Positions 53,231-63,514 of a stretch of 63,784 nucleotides of DNA are shown here, in pieces. How positions within the stretch are numbered: position 1 is the stretch's first letter; each line of letters begins with the position of its first letter. The notes beneath the pieces were generated by a model. It had not been told where the DNA came from. It made no database searches and saw only the letters and a program-made list of their open reading frames with translations. Source of the DNA: Methanosarcina spelaei. GTDB taxonomy: Archaea > Halobacteriota > Methanosarcinia > Methanosarcinales > Methanosarcinaceae. The stretch is from the NCBI RefSeq assembly GCF_002287235.1, contig NZ_LMVP01000334.1:1-63784 (forward strand). Reading direction: 5' to 3'. The position numbers and the translations under genes were made by a program.

Positions 53231-54991
53231 ATGACTAATTGCAACAAAATGATTAGAATCACTATCTATTTTTATATTATTTTTGTTATCTCAATTATTT
53301 TAATTGCTATTAATCCTGTGGAAGGTGCTATTGAACAACGAGGCCCTATTATAGATATTTCAGCCGGAGAACATACAATTCTTAACGGGGAAAATTGCCC
53401 CGGATTTTATTATTCAACGTCTACCGGCACGTACTATGAGTCTTTGGAGCTTAATTTCTCTAAAAACGGGTTTGTTGATGCGGGAAATGCAACTTATACC
53501 TCAAAAATCGTTTATGGTTCAACGGCTTTCTTTGGGAAGAAGTATAAGGTTTTTGAAGATGGTTTGATCACCGAGAACCTTGTTAGCTATGGAAGTCGTG
53601 ATCTTCAACGAGGAAATGATTATGATCTGGGAAATGGCTACAAACTGGTGCTTCAGGGGGTAAACAATGATTCTGCTCTCATAGAACTTCAGAAAAACTC
53701 CGTCCCGGTTACTGCGAAATCTCTTGAAGAAGGTTCAAAGTTCAACTTCAATGCTACAATAAACGGCACTAAGTATACAATTCTGGAAGGAACTCTCTAT
53801 CGGGTTCTTGACAGTAAGGACCCGATTGTGAGTCTCACGAGTGTAAACCAGTACTCGACCGAACCTATTGAGATTAACGTTGGGGACCAGTATGGTAATT
53901 TCGAGGTCACTGAGGTTACAGATGAAAAAATCGAACTGAAAAACAGAGTGTCTATCCAGATGAGTCCTGGAAATTATGTTACTATCCTTAAAGATTTGAT
54001 CGATTTCAGGGTGGCTGATTCTGTATACAGGGCATGTTCTTACAATATGACTAAAGATGTTATCAAGTCATATCAGATAAAAGGCACATCTTTAACTGTA
54101 AACCGCTCGGATTCTTCTCCGGATTCCTGCGTCTGGACTGCTGATTCTTTTGGTATGCTCTATTATGATCTTGAAAACAATTTCAGTACAGAAAGACTTG
54201 AACTCAATCTTAATACTGAGGACGAATGGATTCCAAAAGGAGGTCTGGTTTATAAATCTTCACCTGTCAAAATTCAATATAAAAGCCCGGAGATGAGGAA
54301 TTATGGGGAAAACGCTTTTGATGGTGGATATTCTGTGCTTGGATGGGATGGTGAGAAATATGCATATCTTGGAGACGATCAGGGATTTATAAATGTCCTT
54401 ATGGATGATGACAATGGCAGAAGTCTCTATTCCGGTGAAGAATGGAACCTTGGAGAAGGGTATACTCTGAAAGTAGATGACATAGAGTCGGATAAAGTCC
54501 ATCTGACGGTTTTAAGAAATAATGTTGCTGTTTATTCAAGTATAATCTCTCCCGGGAAGTCAGCCGATCTGGGTACACATACTCTCCTGTATAATAAGAC
54601 AGTAAATGGTATTGAAGTCCCACTCCTTTCCGTATATGTGGATAATGTCCTGGAAGGAAACGGAACCTCTGGTGTAAGCTTAAAATATCCTTTGCACTTT
54701 TCCGAAAGCCCTCTTGAAATAAGGGTCGGGGATATGTTCGGGGCACTTACTGTTGTTGAAACTTCCCCTGAAATCCGGCTTGAAAACGAAAATTCTCTCA
54801 ATTTCGGTTCGGACCTCGAGGTTACAGAAGAGATCCACCTCGGCTCTTTTGAAAAGAAGACAGGAGAAAATCTCAATGTTACCTTTTTCCCTTTCATGAA
54901 CAAGGTGGAAAATGTGGATTCCGTTCTTCCTACGGTTACTAAGTGGTCTATCCCGGTTATGAGTGTTGAAGAATACCTTATCGGAAATTGA
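53231..54991 (+). CDS. S-layer family protein (duplicated DUF1608-type domain)
   Basis: About 586 residues. After a signal segment (ITIYFYIIFVISIILIAI) come two copies of the Methanosarcina S-layer duplication domain. Copy 1 is around YYESLELNFSKNG to PIEINVGDQYGNFEVTEV; copy 2 is around MLYYDLENNFSTERLELNLN to PLEIRVGDMFGALTVVET. There is no C-terminal membrane anchor or Thr-rich stalk, unlike main S-layer proteins, so it is likely a minor envelope or secreted form. It lies 19 bp before the fused chelatase gene in the same direction, an odd partner unless the product serves the metal/tetrapyrrole system. The start is uncertain (TTG 53198, ATG 53231, ATG 53249). Confidence 0.82.
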   Translation: MTNCNKMIRITIYFYIIFVISIILIAINPVEGAIEQRGPIIDISAGEHTILNGENCPGFYYSTSTGTYYESLELNFSKNGFVDAGNATYTSKIVYGSTAFFGKKYKVFEDGLITENLVSYGSRDLQRGNDYDLGNGYKLVLQGVNNDSALIELQKNSVPVTAKSLEEGSKFNFNATINGTKYTILEGTLYRVLDSKDPIVSLTSVNQYSTEPIEINVGDQYGNFEVTEVTDEKIELKNRVSIQMSPGNYVTILKDLIDFRVADSVYRACSYNMTKDVIKSYQIKGTSLTVNRSDSSPDSCVWTADSFGMLYYDLENNFSTERLELNLNTEDEWIPKGGLVYKSSPVKIQYKSPEMRNYGENAFDGGYSVLGWDGEKYAYLGDDQGFINVLMDDDNGRSLYSGEEWNLGEGYTLKVDDIESDKVHLTVLRNNVAVYSSIISPGKSADLGTHTLLYNKTVNGIEVPLLSVYVDNVLEGNGTSGVSLKYPLHFSESPLEIRVGDMFGALTVVETSPEIRLENENSLNFGSDLEVTEEIHLGSFEKKTGENLNVTFFPFMNKVENVDSVLPTVTKWSIPVMSVEEYLIGN

Positions 54992-55010
54992 AATATATTG
55001 AGGTTAAACC

Positions 55011-57089
55011 ATGAAAAACCATAACATTACTATTTACCCTTTTACTGCAATAGTCGGGCAGGAGAAAATGAAAAAAGCCCTGATCCTGAATGCTATTAAT
55101 CCGAAAGTAGGAGGGGTTCTTATCAGGGGTGAAAAAGGTACTGCCAAGTCAACGGCTGTCCGGGCACTGGCCAATCTCCTGCCCGAAATCGAGGTAGTAG
55201 AAGGCTGTAAATTCCATTGTAGTCCTCATGATGTAAATGCAATGTGTGAAGAATGCCTGGATAAGGTAAAAGCTGGGATTCTTAAGAGTTCTTCCATAAA
55301 AATGAAAGTTGTGGATCTGCCTGTAAGTGCTACCGAAGACCGTGTTGTAGGGACTCTTGATATCGAACATGCCATCAAAAAAGGGGAAAAACGCTTTGAT
55401 CCCGGGGTACTTGCCCATGCTCACAGGGGTATCCTGTACGTGGATGAGATTAATCTTCTGGATGACCATCTTGTAGATGTGCTCCTGGACTCTGCGGCAA
55501 TGGGAATAAACACCGTTGAAAGAGAAGGAATTTCTTTCTCTCACCCTGCAAATTTCGTGCTTGTAGGAACCATGAACCCCGAAGAAGGAGAACTTCGACC
55601 CCAGTTACTTGACCGTTTCGGTTTATGCGTGGATATAAAGGGGATCATGGATGTAGCCAGACGGGTGGAACTTATCAAATACAGGCTCAGTTATGAGACC
55701 GATCCTGAAGCTTTTGCAGTAAGTTGGCAGGCTGCAGAGTCCGAGCTTTGCGGGCAGATTCTTCTGGCACAGAAATTACTTCCTGAAGTGAGGATCTCGG
55801 ATAGCATGCTTGAGTTGATCAGCCAGATCTGTGTTGATATGGGAGTCGACGGGCACAGGGCAGATATCACAATGATGAAAACCTCAATCACTCTTGCAGC
55901 TTTCAACGGCAGGACTGAGGTTCTTGAAGAGGATGTAAAGGAAGCTGCAGAGTTAGTCCTTCCTCACCGTATGCGCAGAAAACCGTTTGATAATCATTCT
56001 GATAAGCAGGATAAGCTGAATGAGAGTATAGAGAAACAAAGGGAAAAAGAAAAGGAAAATAAAAAAGAAAAGCAAAAAGAAAAAGATAAAAATAAAAATG
56101 AACAGCAAAAAAAAGAGCATAATGAGCAATCCGGAAAAGCACAGGCTCACCCAGAAGAGCAGAAATCAGATAACCCTCAGGACAGCACCGGGGAACAGCC
56201 GGATGCTTCCTCCGAAACTATTTTTACAACAGGAGCGAGTTACCAGATAAAGCAATTTTCTCCCGATTTTCAAAGAAATAACCGAAACGGGTCCGGTCGA
56301 CGCAGCAAAACCCTGACGAAATCCAAACAGGGCAGGTATATAAAGAGTAAGATTCCCGAGGAAAAAATCACGGATCTGGCTTTTGATGCTACCTTAAGGG
56401 CAGCTGCACCTTACCAGCTTGTAAGGGAAAAAAACGGAAACTCCATAGTAATTCATGAATCGGATTTCAGGCAAAAAGTCCGTGAGAAAAAGATAGGTAA
56501 CTTTGTACTTTTTGTTGTGGATGCCAGCGGTTCTATGGGGGCTCAACAGCGGATGGTAGCTTCTAAAGGTGCAGTGCTTTCAATGTTGATGGATGCCTAC
56601 CAGAAACGTGATAAGGTTGGGCTTATTGCTTTTAAGGGAGCAGGAGCAGAGCTGGTGCTGCCGCCAACATCCAGCGTGGAAATGGCACAAAAGTATCTGG
56701 AAGAATTGCCAACAGGAGGAAAGACTCCACTTTCACATGGGCTTATGAAAGGCTATGAAACCATAAAGGCAGAACTTCTGCGCGATCCTGACACCTGTCC
56801 GTTTATGGTTCTGATCTCTGACGGAAGAGCAAATGTCAGTATGAACGGTGAACCTCCTCTCCAGGAGTCAAAAACGATAGCTTCTATGTTTCGAAGTGAA
56901 TGCATACAGTCGGCAGTTATTGATACGGAAAGCAGCATAATTAAATTCGGGCTTGCTCAGGAAATTTCAAGTGCTCTTGGAGCCAGATATCTTGCACTTG
57001 AGGACCTGAAGGCAGATTCAATAGTTGAAGCTGTTCGAACTTCGGCCCCTTTTGAATTCTCGGTTTCTTCAGGCAGCTTTTCGGCTTGA
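55011..57089 (+). CDS. Fused ChlI-ChlD-type chelatase ATPase/VWA subunit
   Basis: A 692-residue protein. The N-terminal AAA+ domain has Walker [10 protein letters not shown], Walker [17 protein letters not shown] and [20 protein letters not shown], as in BchI/ChlI. Then a highly charged Lys/Glu/Gln linker (about residues 335-395) and a VWA domain with the MIDAS motif [11 protein letters not shown] and [10 protein letters not shown], as in BchD/ChlD. It powers the large CobN-type subunit during metal insertion into a tetrapyrrole; the natural partner is the CobN-like gene at 44791, transcribed divergently. GAGG lies 7 nt before the ATG. Confidence 0.92.
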   Translation: MKNHNITIYPFTAIVGQEKMKKALILNAINPKVGGVLIRGEKGTAKSTAVRALANLLPEIEVVEGCKFHCSPHDVNAMCEECLDKVKAGILKSSSIKMKVVDLPVSATEDRVVGTLDIEHAIKKGEKRFDPGVLAHAHRGILYVDEINLLDDHLVDVLLDSAAMGINTVEREGISFSHPANFVLVGTMNPEEGELRPQLLDRFGLCVDIKGIMDVARRVELIKYRLSYETDPEAFAVSWQAAESELCGQILLAQKLLPEVRISDSMLELISQICVDMGVDGHRADITMMKTSITLAAFNGRTEVLEEDVKEAAELVLPHRMRRKPFDNHSDKQDKLNESIEKQREKEKENKKEKQKEKDKNKNEQQKKEHNEQSGKAQAHPEEQKSDNPQDSTGEQPDASSETIFTTGASYQIKQFSPDFQRNNRNGSGRRSKTLTKSKQGRYIKSKIPEEKITDLAFDATLRAAAPYQLVREKNGNSIVIHESDFRQKVREKKIGNFVLFVVDASGSMGAQQRMVASKGAVLSMLMDAYQKRDKVGLIAFKGAGAELVLPPTSSVEMAQKYLEELPTGGKTPLSHGLMKGYETIKAELLRDPDTCPFMVLISDGRANVSMNGEPPLQESKTIASMFRSECIQSAVIDTESSIIKFGLAQEISSALGARYLALEDLKADSIVEAVRTSAPFEFSVSSGSFSA

Positions 57090-57193
57090 AGTTCTTCTTT
57101 TATGGAAACTTTTAACTTGAAGTTCTTTACTTTTCATCTTAAATTCGATGGGTTTCTTGAAAATAGAATTATATTTTTCAAAAGTACAACAAA

Positions 57194-57203
57194 AGATATA
57201 TGT
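57194..57203 (+). promoter_or_regulatory. TATA box of the polB gene
   Basis: AAGATATATG lies about 25 bases before the ATG at 57223, suggesting a leaderless polB mRNA; no ribosome site precedes the ATG. Confidence 0.5.
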
Positions 57204-57222
57204 CTATCTAAAAACGTAAACC

Positions 57223-60027
57223 ATGCCTATGGATTTCCAGATCTTGGATGCAGACTATGAAGTCATTAATGACAGCAGTCCCGTAATCCGCCTCTTTGGC
57301 AGGGGAGAGGACGGGAAGAGCGTTTGCTGTTTTGTTCCCGATTTTGAACCTTATTTCTATCTCAAGGCCTCTGGAGACCTTAATGCCGTAGCCAGGCTTA
57401 TCGAAGATACTTTCACTCAAGTTAAAAAAGTAGATATTGTTGAGAAGTTCGAGCCTATTGGGTATCAGAAAACAAAGACAAAGATGCTCAGGGTTACTAC
57501 CCACCTGCCCAGAGAGGTGCCCGAGATCAGGGACGAGATTCTGAAGCTCCAGGAAGTAATGAGGGCCGAAGGCAAATGGGAAGTGTATGAGACTGATATT
57601 CTTTTCAGAAATCGTTTTTTAATTGACAGAGATCTCGGAGGCATGGTCTGGGTATCTGCAGAAGGGGAAGCCGTTGATCCTGCAAAATATATCCGGACAA
57701 GTAGTTCAGGCAGTTCTCACTGTGGGAAATTTACATGTGCCTCTTCGGTCCTTGCGTCCGGATTTAATAAAGTTGAAAATCTTGCCATCGCCCCCCTGAA
57801 GTATCTCTCTTTTGACATAGAGTGCCTGCCTTTCGATGGAGGAATGCCCTCTCCGGATGTTTCACCTATAATCATGATCAGCTTTTCCTTCGAGCCAGAG
57901 TACAAAGGGCATAAAACCCTTGTACTTCTGGCAAAACCTGCAGAAGGTCTGAATTCCGATGTTTTTTCCTACAAGAACGAAACCGAAATGCTAAACCACT
58001 TTTTCAAAATCTTCTGCGAGTACGACCCTGACATTGTAATTGGATATAATCATCAGGATTTCGATATTCCCTACATAACGGACAGAGTTAAAACTCTGGT
58101 AGCGCAAGGGGAAGTAATAAATCCTGTTGTCGGCCGGGACGGCAGTAATATAGGGTACAGGCGGTTCGGGCTTATTACCCGTACCGAAATGAAAGGCCGG
58201 GTGGTTGTGGATGCGCTTCCTCTGGTAAGGAGAGCTTTCAGTCTGAAGCAGTATACCCTGCGTGCGGTTTCAAAGGAACTTCTGAACCGCGAAAAACTGG
58301 ATGTACCCCCCCTTGAAATGGAAGAGTACTGGCTCGATACGGGGGAAAAATTCAAAAAATTCGTCGATTACTCACGCAGGGATGCAGAGCTTGCTCTTGA
58401 ACTTATCCTTAATTTAAAACTTCTTGACAAATATATTGCCCTTGCTCAGGTGAGCGGAAGCCTGCTTCAGGAAGTTGTAGATGGAGGCCAGACTTCGATG
58501 GTTGAAATGCTTCTTCTCAAAGAGTTCGGGCTCCGCGACAGAGTTCTCCTTCCAAAACCCGACGATGGAGTTTCGGCTGAGAGATATGAAATGAGCTCTG
58601 ATCTCAAAGGAGGAGAAGTTCTTGAACCTCAGAAGGGCCTTTTGGAAAATGTGCTTATTCTCGACTACAAGTCTCTTTACCCAACTATAATGATGGCACA
58701 TAACCTGTGTTATACTACAGTAGTTACGGGCGACAGGCCTCAGGGGATGACTATCAGACCTCCGTCCGGAGGAGATTTTGTGCTTCCCGAGGTTTACAAG
58801 GGAATCGTGCCGTCGATCCTCGAAGACTTACTTAACAAAAGGACACAGACAAAGAAAAGGATGAGAGGAACCTCTAACGAAAGTGAGTATAGAGTCCTTG
58901 ATGCTACCCAACTTGCCTTGAAAATCCTGTTAAACAGCTTTTACGGTTATTCCGGGTATGCTAGGGCCAGGCTCTACAGCTTGACTCTTGCAAATGCAGT
59001 AACAAGTTTTGGAAGAAGCAATATCCTCAATACTCGGGAAATTATCAACAGCACTATAGGAAAAATAATTATCAGGAATAAAACAGCTCTGCTCCTTGAT
59101 GAAGCCGGAGAACTCTCTCCACAGGACAGTGTAGTTGAATTATCGGTTGCCTATGGAGATACTGACAGTGTTTTTGTCCACTGTAAGTCCAGAGGAGATC
59201 TATCTCTTGAAGAGATTAGTCTTATAGGTAACAGGCTTTCAAATATCGTTTCTGCGTCCTTGCCCGATCCAATGGAACTTGAGTTCGAGTCCATTGCCAA
59301 ACGTGCTCTTCTTATCGCAAAGAAGCGCTACGCTCTCTGGCTTTTCGAGCCAAAGAATTCGGGCTGGGAAGACAAGATTAAGGTTAAAGGTATGGAGACT
59401 GTCCGAAGGGATTGGTGCGAACTGACCTCGGTAACCCTCAATAAAGTGCTTGAGCTTGTGCTTATAGAAGGTAATGTTGACCAGGCTGTGAATTACGTTC
59501 GTGAAGTAGTCAGCAAGGTCAGGAATCTCGATCCTGCAAAAGACTCCGATATTATTGAAAGTCTTGTTCTAACCCGCACCCTTACAAAAAAGACTGAAAG
59601 TTATAAGAACAAGCAACCTCACCTTACTGTTGTTGAAAATTTGAAAAAAAGGACCGGTGTCGTACCTTCCATAGGAACAAGGATACCTTTCGTCATTATT
59701 GCAGGAAAAGGGCTCTTTGTTGATCGGGCCGAAGACCCGGACTATGTAAGGGAGAACAACATCCCGATAGATGTCGATTACTATGTTAAGAAGCAGATAC
59801 TTCCACCGGTGGAACGTATTCTTGAGGTTTTCGGGGTTAAGATGTCTTCACTTGACTTTGATTCAAAACAAAAAGGACTATTTGACTTTGAAGCTAAGAA
59901 GCCTGAAGTGAAAAAACAGGAAAAGGTTTCATCTCAACGGAAAAGCAAAGGAATAGTACAGGAAGAGAAAGTCCAGTGCTCGGAGAACGGGCGTGCAGAG
60001 CAGCGTTCCCTGTTCGATTGGACTTAA
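57223..60027 (+). CDS. polB: Family-B DNA polymerase
   Basis: A 934-residue replicative-type DNA polymerase. The 3'-5' exonuclease has SFDIECLPFDGG (Exo I, about residue 198), GYNHQDFDIPY (Exo II) and YSRRDAELALEL (Exo III). The polymerase has DYKSLYPTIM (about 480), LKILLNSFYGYSG and YGDTDSVFV (about 644). The C-terminus carries PCNA-binding-like boxes: QKGLFDF and the final QRSLFDWT. The last 240 codons are repeated downstream at 62390-63109 with near identity, but the final 35 codons differ between the two copies, as if this 3' end was replaced by recombination. Confidence 0.95.
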   Translation: MPMDFQILDADYEVINDSSPVIRLFGRGEDGKSVCCFVPDFEPYFYLKASGDLNAVARLIEDTFTQVKKVDIVEKFEPIGYQKTKTKMLRVTTHLPREVPEIRDEILKLQEVMRAEGKWEVYETDILFRNRFLIDRDLGGMVWVSAEGEAVDPAKYIRTSSSGSSHCGKFTCASSVLASGFNKVENLAIAPLKYLSFDIECLPFDGGMPSPDVSPIIMISFSFEPEYKGHKTLVLLAKPAEGLNSDVFSYKNETEMLNHFFKIFCEYDPDIVIGYNHQDFDIPYITDRVKTLVAQGEVINPVVGRDGSNIGYRRFGLITRTEMKGRVVVDALPLVRRAFSLKQYTLRAVSKELLNREKLDVPPLEMEEYWLDTGEKFKKFVDYSRRDAELALELILNLKLLDKYIALAQVSGSLLQEVVDGGQTSMVEMLLLKEFGLRDRVLLPKPDDGVSAERYEMSSDLKGGEVLEPQKGLLENVLILDYKSLYPTIMMAHNLCYTTVVTGDRPQGMTIRPPSGGDFVLPEVYKGIVPSILEDLLNKRTQTKKRMRGTSNESEYRVLDATQLALKILLNSFYGYSGYARARLYSLTLANAVTSFGRSNILNTREIINSTIGKIIIRNKTALLLDEAGELSPQDSVVELSVAYGDTDSVFVHCKSRGDLSLEEISLIGNRLSNIVSASLPDPMELEFESIAKRALLIAKKRYALWLFEPKNSGWEDKIKVKGMETVRRDWCELTSVTLNKVLELVLIEGNVDQAVNYVREVVSKVRNLDPAKDSDIIESLVLTRTLTKKTESYKNKQPHLTVVENLKKRTGVVPSIGTRIPFVIIAGKGLFVDRAEDPDYVRENNIPIDVDYYVKKQILPPVERILEVFGVKMSSLDFDSKQKGLFDFEAKKPEVKKQEKVSSQRKSKGIVQEEKVQCSENGRAEQRSLFDWT

Positions 60028-60118
60028 ATTAACACAGGAATCTCCTGTACTCGTTTTTGCATGGTAGATTCCGTTGCTGCGGGATTTATACCTTTGCATT
60101 CTGTCGAGGAAATACAGC

Positions 60119-61393
60119 TTACCTGATTATAACATTATTTCTTGCCGGACCGATTCCTATGTATTTGACCGGAACCCCCACCAATTCTTCAATCCTTTTT
60201 ATATAACTTTTTGCATTCTTGGGTAAATTCTCAAAACTATCCACTCCGGCCGTTGCACATTTCCATCCGGGCAATGTTTCATATTCTGCTTCAACCTGGT
60301 TCAATATTTTCGTTTCCGGAAAAACCGACAATGTTTGATCGTTGTAACGGTAATTAGTACATATCTTTATTTCTGGCAGGCTGTCCAATTTGTCAAGTTT
60401 GCATATGGCTAGCGCATCAAAACCATTGACCATATGGGCATAGCGCAATACGGGAATATCTATCCAACCCAGGCGTCTGGGCCTTCCTGTCCTTGCCCCA
60501 AACTCATCGTCAATGTTCTCTCCGGTTCCCCTGAGTGAAATGATACAACCATCGAATGCCTCCGTTGGAAAAGGGCCGTCTCCTACTTGGCTTGAAAATG
60601 CTTTTGCAATCCCAATAACAAAAGTGATTGAACGAGCAGGGATCCCCGAACTAACAGCTGCGTAGGCAGCAATTGGGTTGGAAGATGTCACAAAAGGATA
60701 CGTGCCTAAATCAATATCTTTCATAACGCCAAGCTGGCCTTCAAAAAGAATCCTTTTATTCTCCTTCATCATATTATGAATCAATGTAAAGGCGTCAACG
60801 ATATGCTCCTTAAACAGTTTATACCAGTTGTTGCAGAGTTCACAAAGCTGATCTGCAGTATATTGAGTAGCGCCGAAAAAAGACAGCTGATGATTGATCG
60901 AAGGCAGTACCTTTTCAAAATGACTTCTTAAATAATCCTGATCGGCCAGATCTCCAAAACGGATATTTGTTCTTGTTGCCCGTCCGGCATAAGCCGGACC
61001 TGTTCCACGCTTTGTTGTACCAATGGACGTGTCACTCGACTGTTCATTTAGCTCGTCTAAGTCCTTGTGATAGGGCATTAATATATTGGCTCGAGTTGAT
61101 ATTTTAAGGTTATCAACCGATACACCGGCAGCAGTGACTTGTTTCATTTCTTTTTGTAACTCATCCGGATTTACAACCATACCGGTTCCAACCAGATTGA
61201 TTGCATTTGGATTAAAAATTCCACAAGGGATTAAATGCATTTTAAACGTACCATGTTGATTAACCACGGTATGCCCTGCGTTATCTCCACCTTGGAAACG
61301 GACAACCAGATCATAATCCTGTGCTATCAAATCCACTATTTTCCCTTTACCTTCGTCACCGCACTGTGCGCCAACGATAGCTGTTATATTCAT
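60119..61393 (-). CDS. purA: Adenylosuccinate synthetase, bacterial type
   Basis: A 424-residue enzyme making adenylosuccinate from IMP, aspartate and GTP (purine synthesis). Motifs: GAQCGDEGKGKIVD with catalytic Asp13, GGDNAGHT with the catalytic His, IGTTKRGTGPAYA, VTSSNPIAAYA, GARTGRPRRLGW and KLDKLDSLPEIKIC. Length and sequence look bacterial rather than like the shorter archaeal forms. AGGAG stands 7 nt before the ATG. The gene lies alone between the polB 3' end and a decayed transposase, facing polB, within a segment bounded by two copies of the polB 3' end; it appears to have arrived with that segment. Confidence 0.92.
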   Translation of the reverse strand: MNITAIVGAQCGDEGKGKIVDLIAQDYDLVVRFQGGDNAGHTVVNQHGTFKMHLIPCGIFNPNAINLVGTGMVVNPDELQKEMKQVTAAGVSVDNLKISTRANILMPYHKDLDELNEQSSDTSIGTTKRGTGPAYAGRATRTNIRFGDLADQDYLRSHFEKVLPSINHQLSFFGATQYTADQLCELCNNWYKLFKEHIVDAFTLIHNMMKENKRILFEGQLGVMKDIDLGTYPFVTSSNPIAAYAAVSSGIPARSITFVIGIAKAFSSQVGDGPFPTEAFDGCIISLRGTGENIDDEFGARTGRPRRLGWIDIPVLRYAHMVNGFDALAICKLDKLDSLPEIKICTNYRYNDQTLSVFPETKILNQVEAEYETLPGWKCATAGVDSFENLPKNAKSYIKRIEELVGVPVKYIGIGPARNNVIIR

Positions 61394-61644
61394 AAATTTT
61401 CTCCTTTAAGATTTATCCCACTTTTGGCAAGTCGATATCTGACTCTGGTAATTTTTACTAGCTGCGTTTTTGAAATAACGATCCATGATTGCATACAATT
61501 ATTGGATTCATGTAGGTAATATATTAGATATCATACTAAATTTTAATGAAAAATATGTTTCAGTAATTATGTTTGCATCGGAGGAGAACCATACATTAAC
61601 CAGCACTAAGTAGTCCTTTAAATATAATTTCAAGTTTTCATATC

Positions 61645-62330
61645 TTAAATCGCTCTATAATTCCGTTTCCACAAACGATCATGAAAGACAATTTTCATAT
61701 TTTTCTTGAAGTTCTCATTTACTTTTCTTGCAGTTGCATAAACTTTATCCTTGATAGTCGAAAACACTTTCAGTCCTTTTTACGTAGAAGTTTTATCAAC
61801 AAGACTTTTGATCACATTAAGACTGCTTAAAATAGTACCTTTGCAGATAGCCGTCACATGGCAGAATAACCCATGTTCAATTGGATTGTGTTTCAAGTGT
61901 ATGGTGGATAGTGAGTAATTTGGATTTCGATTTTAAATTCCAATTTTATTTACCAGCATTTGAAATTTTTCCTTGAAAATTTAATGCTTACTTAAGTTGC
62001 TTCACAGCCATCTATCAAAACTAAAATGCTATTTGCCTTGAGGTAATCTTTCTTGCCGTAATTTTCCCACCGTTTTTAATACAATCACAACAATTCACTC
62101 GTGTCTTTACTTGTTTCTAAAATAATGTATCCTTCATTACGTTTCACATCATATATGCCATGTGGAATTACAATGTCATCTGGAAATGTACTGAAGTTGT
62201 GGGTCATATACTTTTACCGTTTCAGTACAACAAAATTTTCCACCTTAGTAAAAATTACCTACAATTTTTTTTTACATTCATGATGATAATCGGATTTTCG
62301 CTTTCAGAGTACTATTCATTCAGCTCGTTA
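61645..62330 (-). pseudogene. Decayed ISAzo13-family transposase
   Basis: On the minus strand, pieces in shifting frames spell an ISAzo13-type transposase in order: NPIIIMNVKKKL, VYD, DDIVIPHGIYDVKRNEGYII with ETSKDTSE, RWENYGKKDYLKANSILVLI with DG, ITHYPPYT, HNPIEHGLFCHVTAICKG, GLKVFSTIKDKVYATARKV, NENFKKNMKIVFHDRLW and NYRAI before a stop at 61645. Several frameshifts and stops make it non-functional. No terminal inverted repeats were found. The 61394-61640 stretch between purA and this remnant shows nothing else. Confidence 0.88.
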
Positions 62331-62389
62331 ATTCTCTATTATCTTTAGGCAATTAAAACATTTGAAATTATATTTTTGTCACTCATAAC

Positions 62390-63109
62390 CGTGCTTTTCT
62401 TATCGCAAAGAAGCGCTACGCTCTCTAGCTTTCCTAGCCAAGGAATTCTGGCTGGGAAGATAAAATTAAGGTTAAAGGCATGGAGACTGTCCGAAGGGAC
62501 TGGTGTGAACTGACCTCGGTAACCCTCAATAAAGTGCTTGAGCTTGTGCTTATAGAAGGTAATGTTGACCAGGCTGTGAATTACGTTCGTGAAGTAGTCA
62601 GCAAGGTCAGGAATCTTGATCCTGCAAAAGACTCCGATATTATTGAAAGTCTTGTTCTAACTCGCACCCTTACAAAAAAGACTGAAAGTTATAAGAACAA
62701 GCAACCCCACCTTACTGTTGTTGAAAATTTGAAAAAAAGGACAGGTGTCGTACCTTCCATAGGAACAAGGATACCTTTCGTCATTATTGCAGGAAAAGGG
62801 CTCTTTGTTGATCGGGCCGAAGACCCGGACTATGTAAGGGAGAACAACATCCCGATAGATGTCGATTACTATGTTAAGAAGCAGATACTTCCACCGGTGG
62901 AACGTATTCTTGAGGTTTTCGGGGTTAAGATGTCTTCACTTGACTTTGATTCAAAACAAAAAGGACTATTTGACTTTGAAGCTAAGAAGCCTGAAGTAAA
63001 GAAACAGGAAAAGCCCTCTTCAGAAAAGGAAAGTAAGGTAAAAGCTCAGGAGCAGAATTTATGTAAGGAGAATGGACATGCAGCTCAGAGTTCTCTCTTC
63101 GATTTCTGA
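62390..63109 (+). pseudogene. Duplicated 3' fragment of the polB gene
   Basis: Bases 62390 to about 63010 align to 59302 to about 59922 with a constant offset of 3088 and only scattered substitutions. The first part has two in-frame TAG codons (Trp and Glu codons in polB), so no continuous product from upstream exists. From METVRRDWCELTS (62480) a 209-codon frame is open to the end (KENGHAAQSSLFDF), keeping a PCNA-box-like tail QSSLFDF. It lacks the exonuclease and polymerase sites. It is most likely the original polB end left after insertion of the purA segment. Confidence 0.92.
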
Positions 63110-63423
63110 ACCTGCGCTTTTTTTCCTGAAACTTTTTTGTTCTGAATTTCTGTATTTTTAAAGTGTTCAGATTACTTTTAACTTCATTTTCGTATTACTT
63201 TACTTCAATTTCAAATTATATTTTATACTCACAAACTGGTCTTTAATCTCTGTTCTTTCTGTTCTGAGCTTCAGTTAATTTTGCCTACTATTGATCTCTT
63301 ATACTAATTTTTCCTTAATGCTATTTCTCTTAATAGCTATATTTTCTATAGGATAAATATACCCTACTGTTTTCTTTTATATTTTTTAATAATATGTACT
63401 TCTCTATATTCTACCAAGCGAAT
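63110..63423. other. AT-rich gap downstream of the polB fragment
   Basis: I see no gene, repeat or hairpin of note here, only T-rich sequence after the polB fragment that may terminate its transcript. Confidence 0.5.
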
Positions 63424-63435
63424 CTTTATATATTT
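63424..63435 (+). promoter_or_regulatory. TATA box of the pstS-like gene
   Basis: CTTTATATATTT with a purine-rich CGAA just before it lies about 80-90 bases upstream of the ATG at 63515, leaving a leader of about 55 nt. Confidence 0.5.
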
Positions 63436-63514
63436 TTCATTTATTGTGCATTGTACTGGAAACAACTTAGGCGAACGTAAATTTAATTTACGACTTGATG
63501 GAGTGTCTGTACAC

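Noticed and set aside
55903..56150. Minus-strand Phe-rich frames opposite chlID
   Set aside because: They are antisense to the Lys/Glu-rich linker of the chelatase gene.
62390..62480. Pyrrolysine readthrough of the two TAG codons in the polB fragment
   Set aside because: They replace Trp and Glu codons in a fragment with no start and no catalytic sites; decay is the simpler reading.
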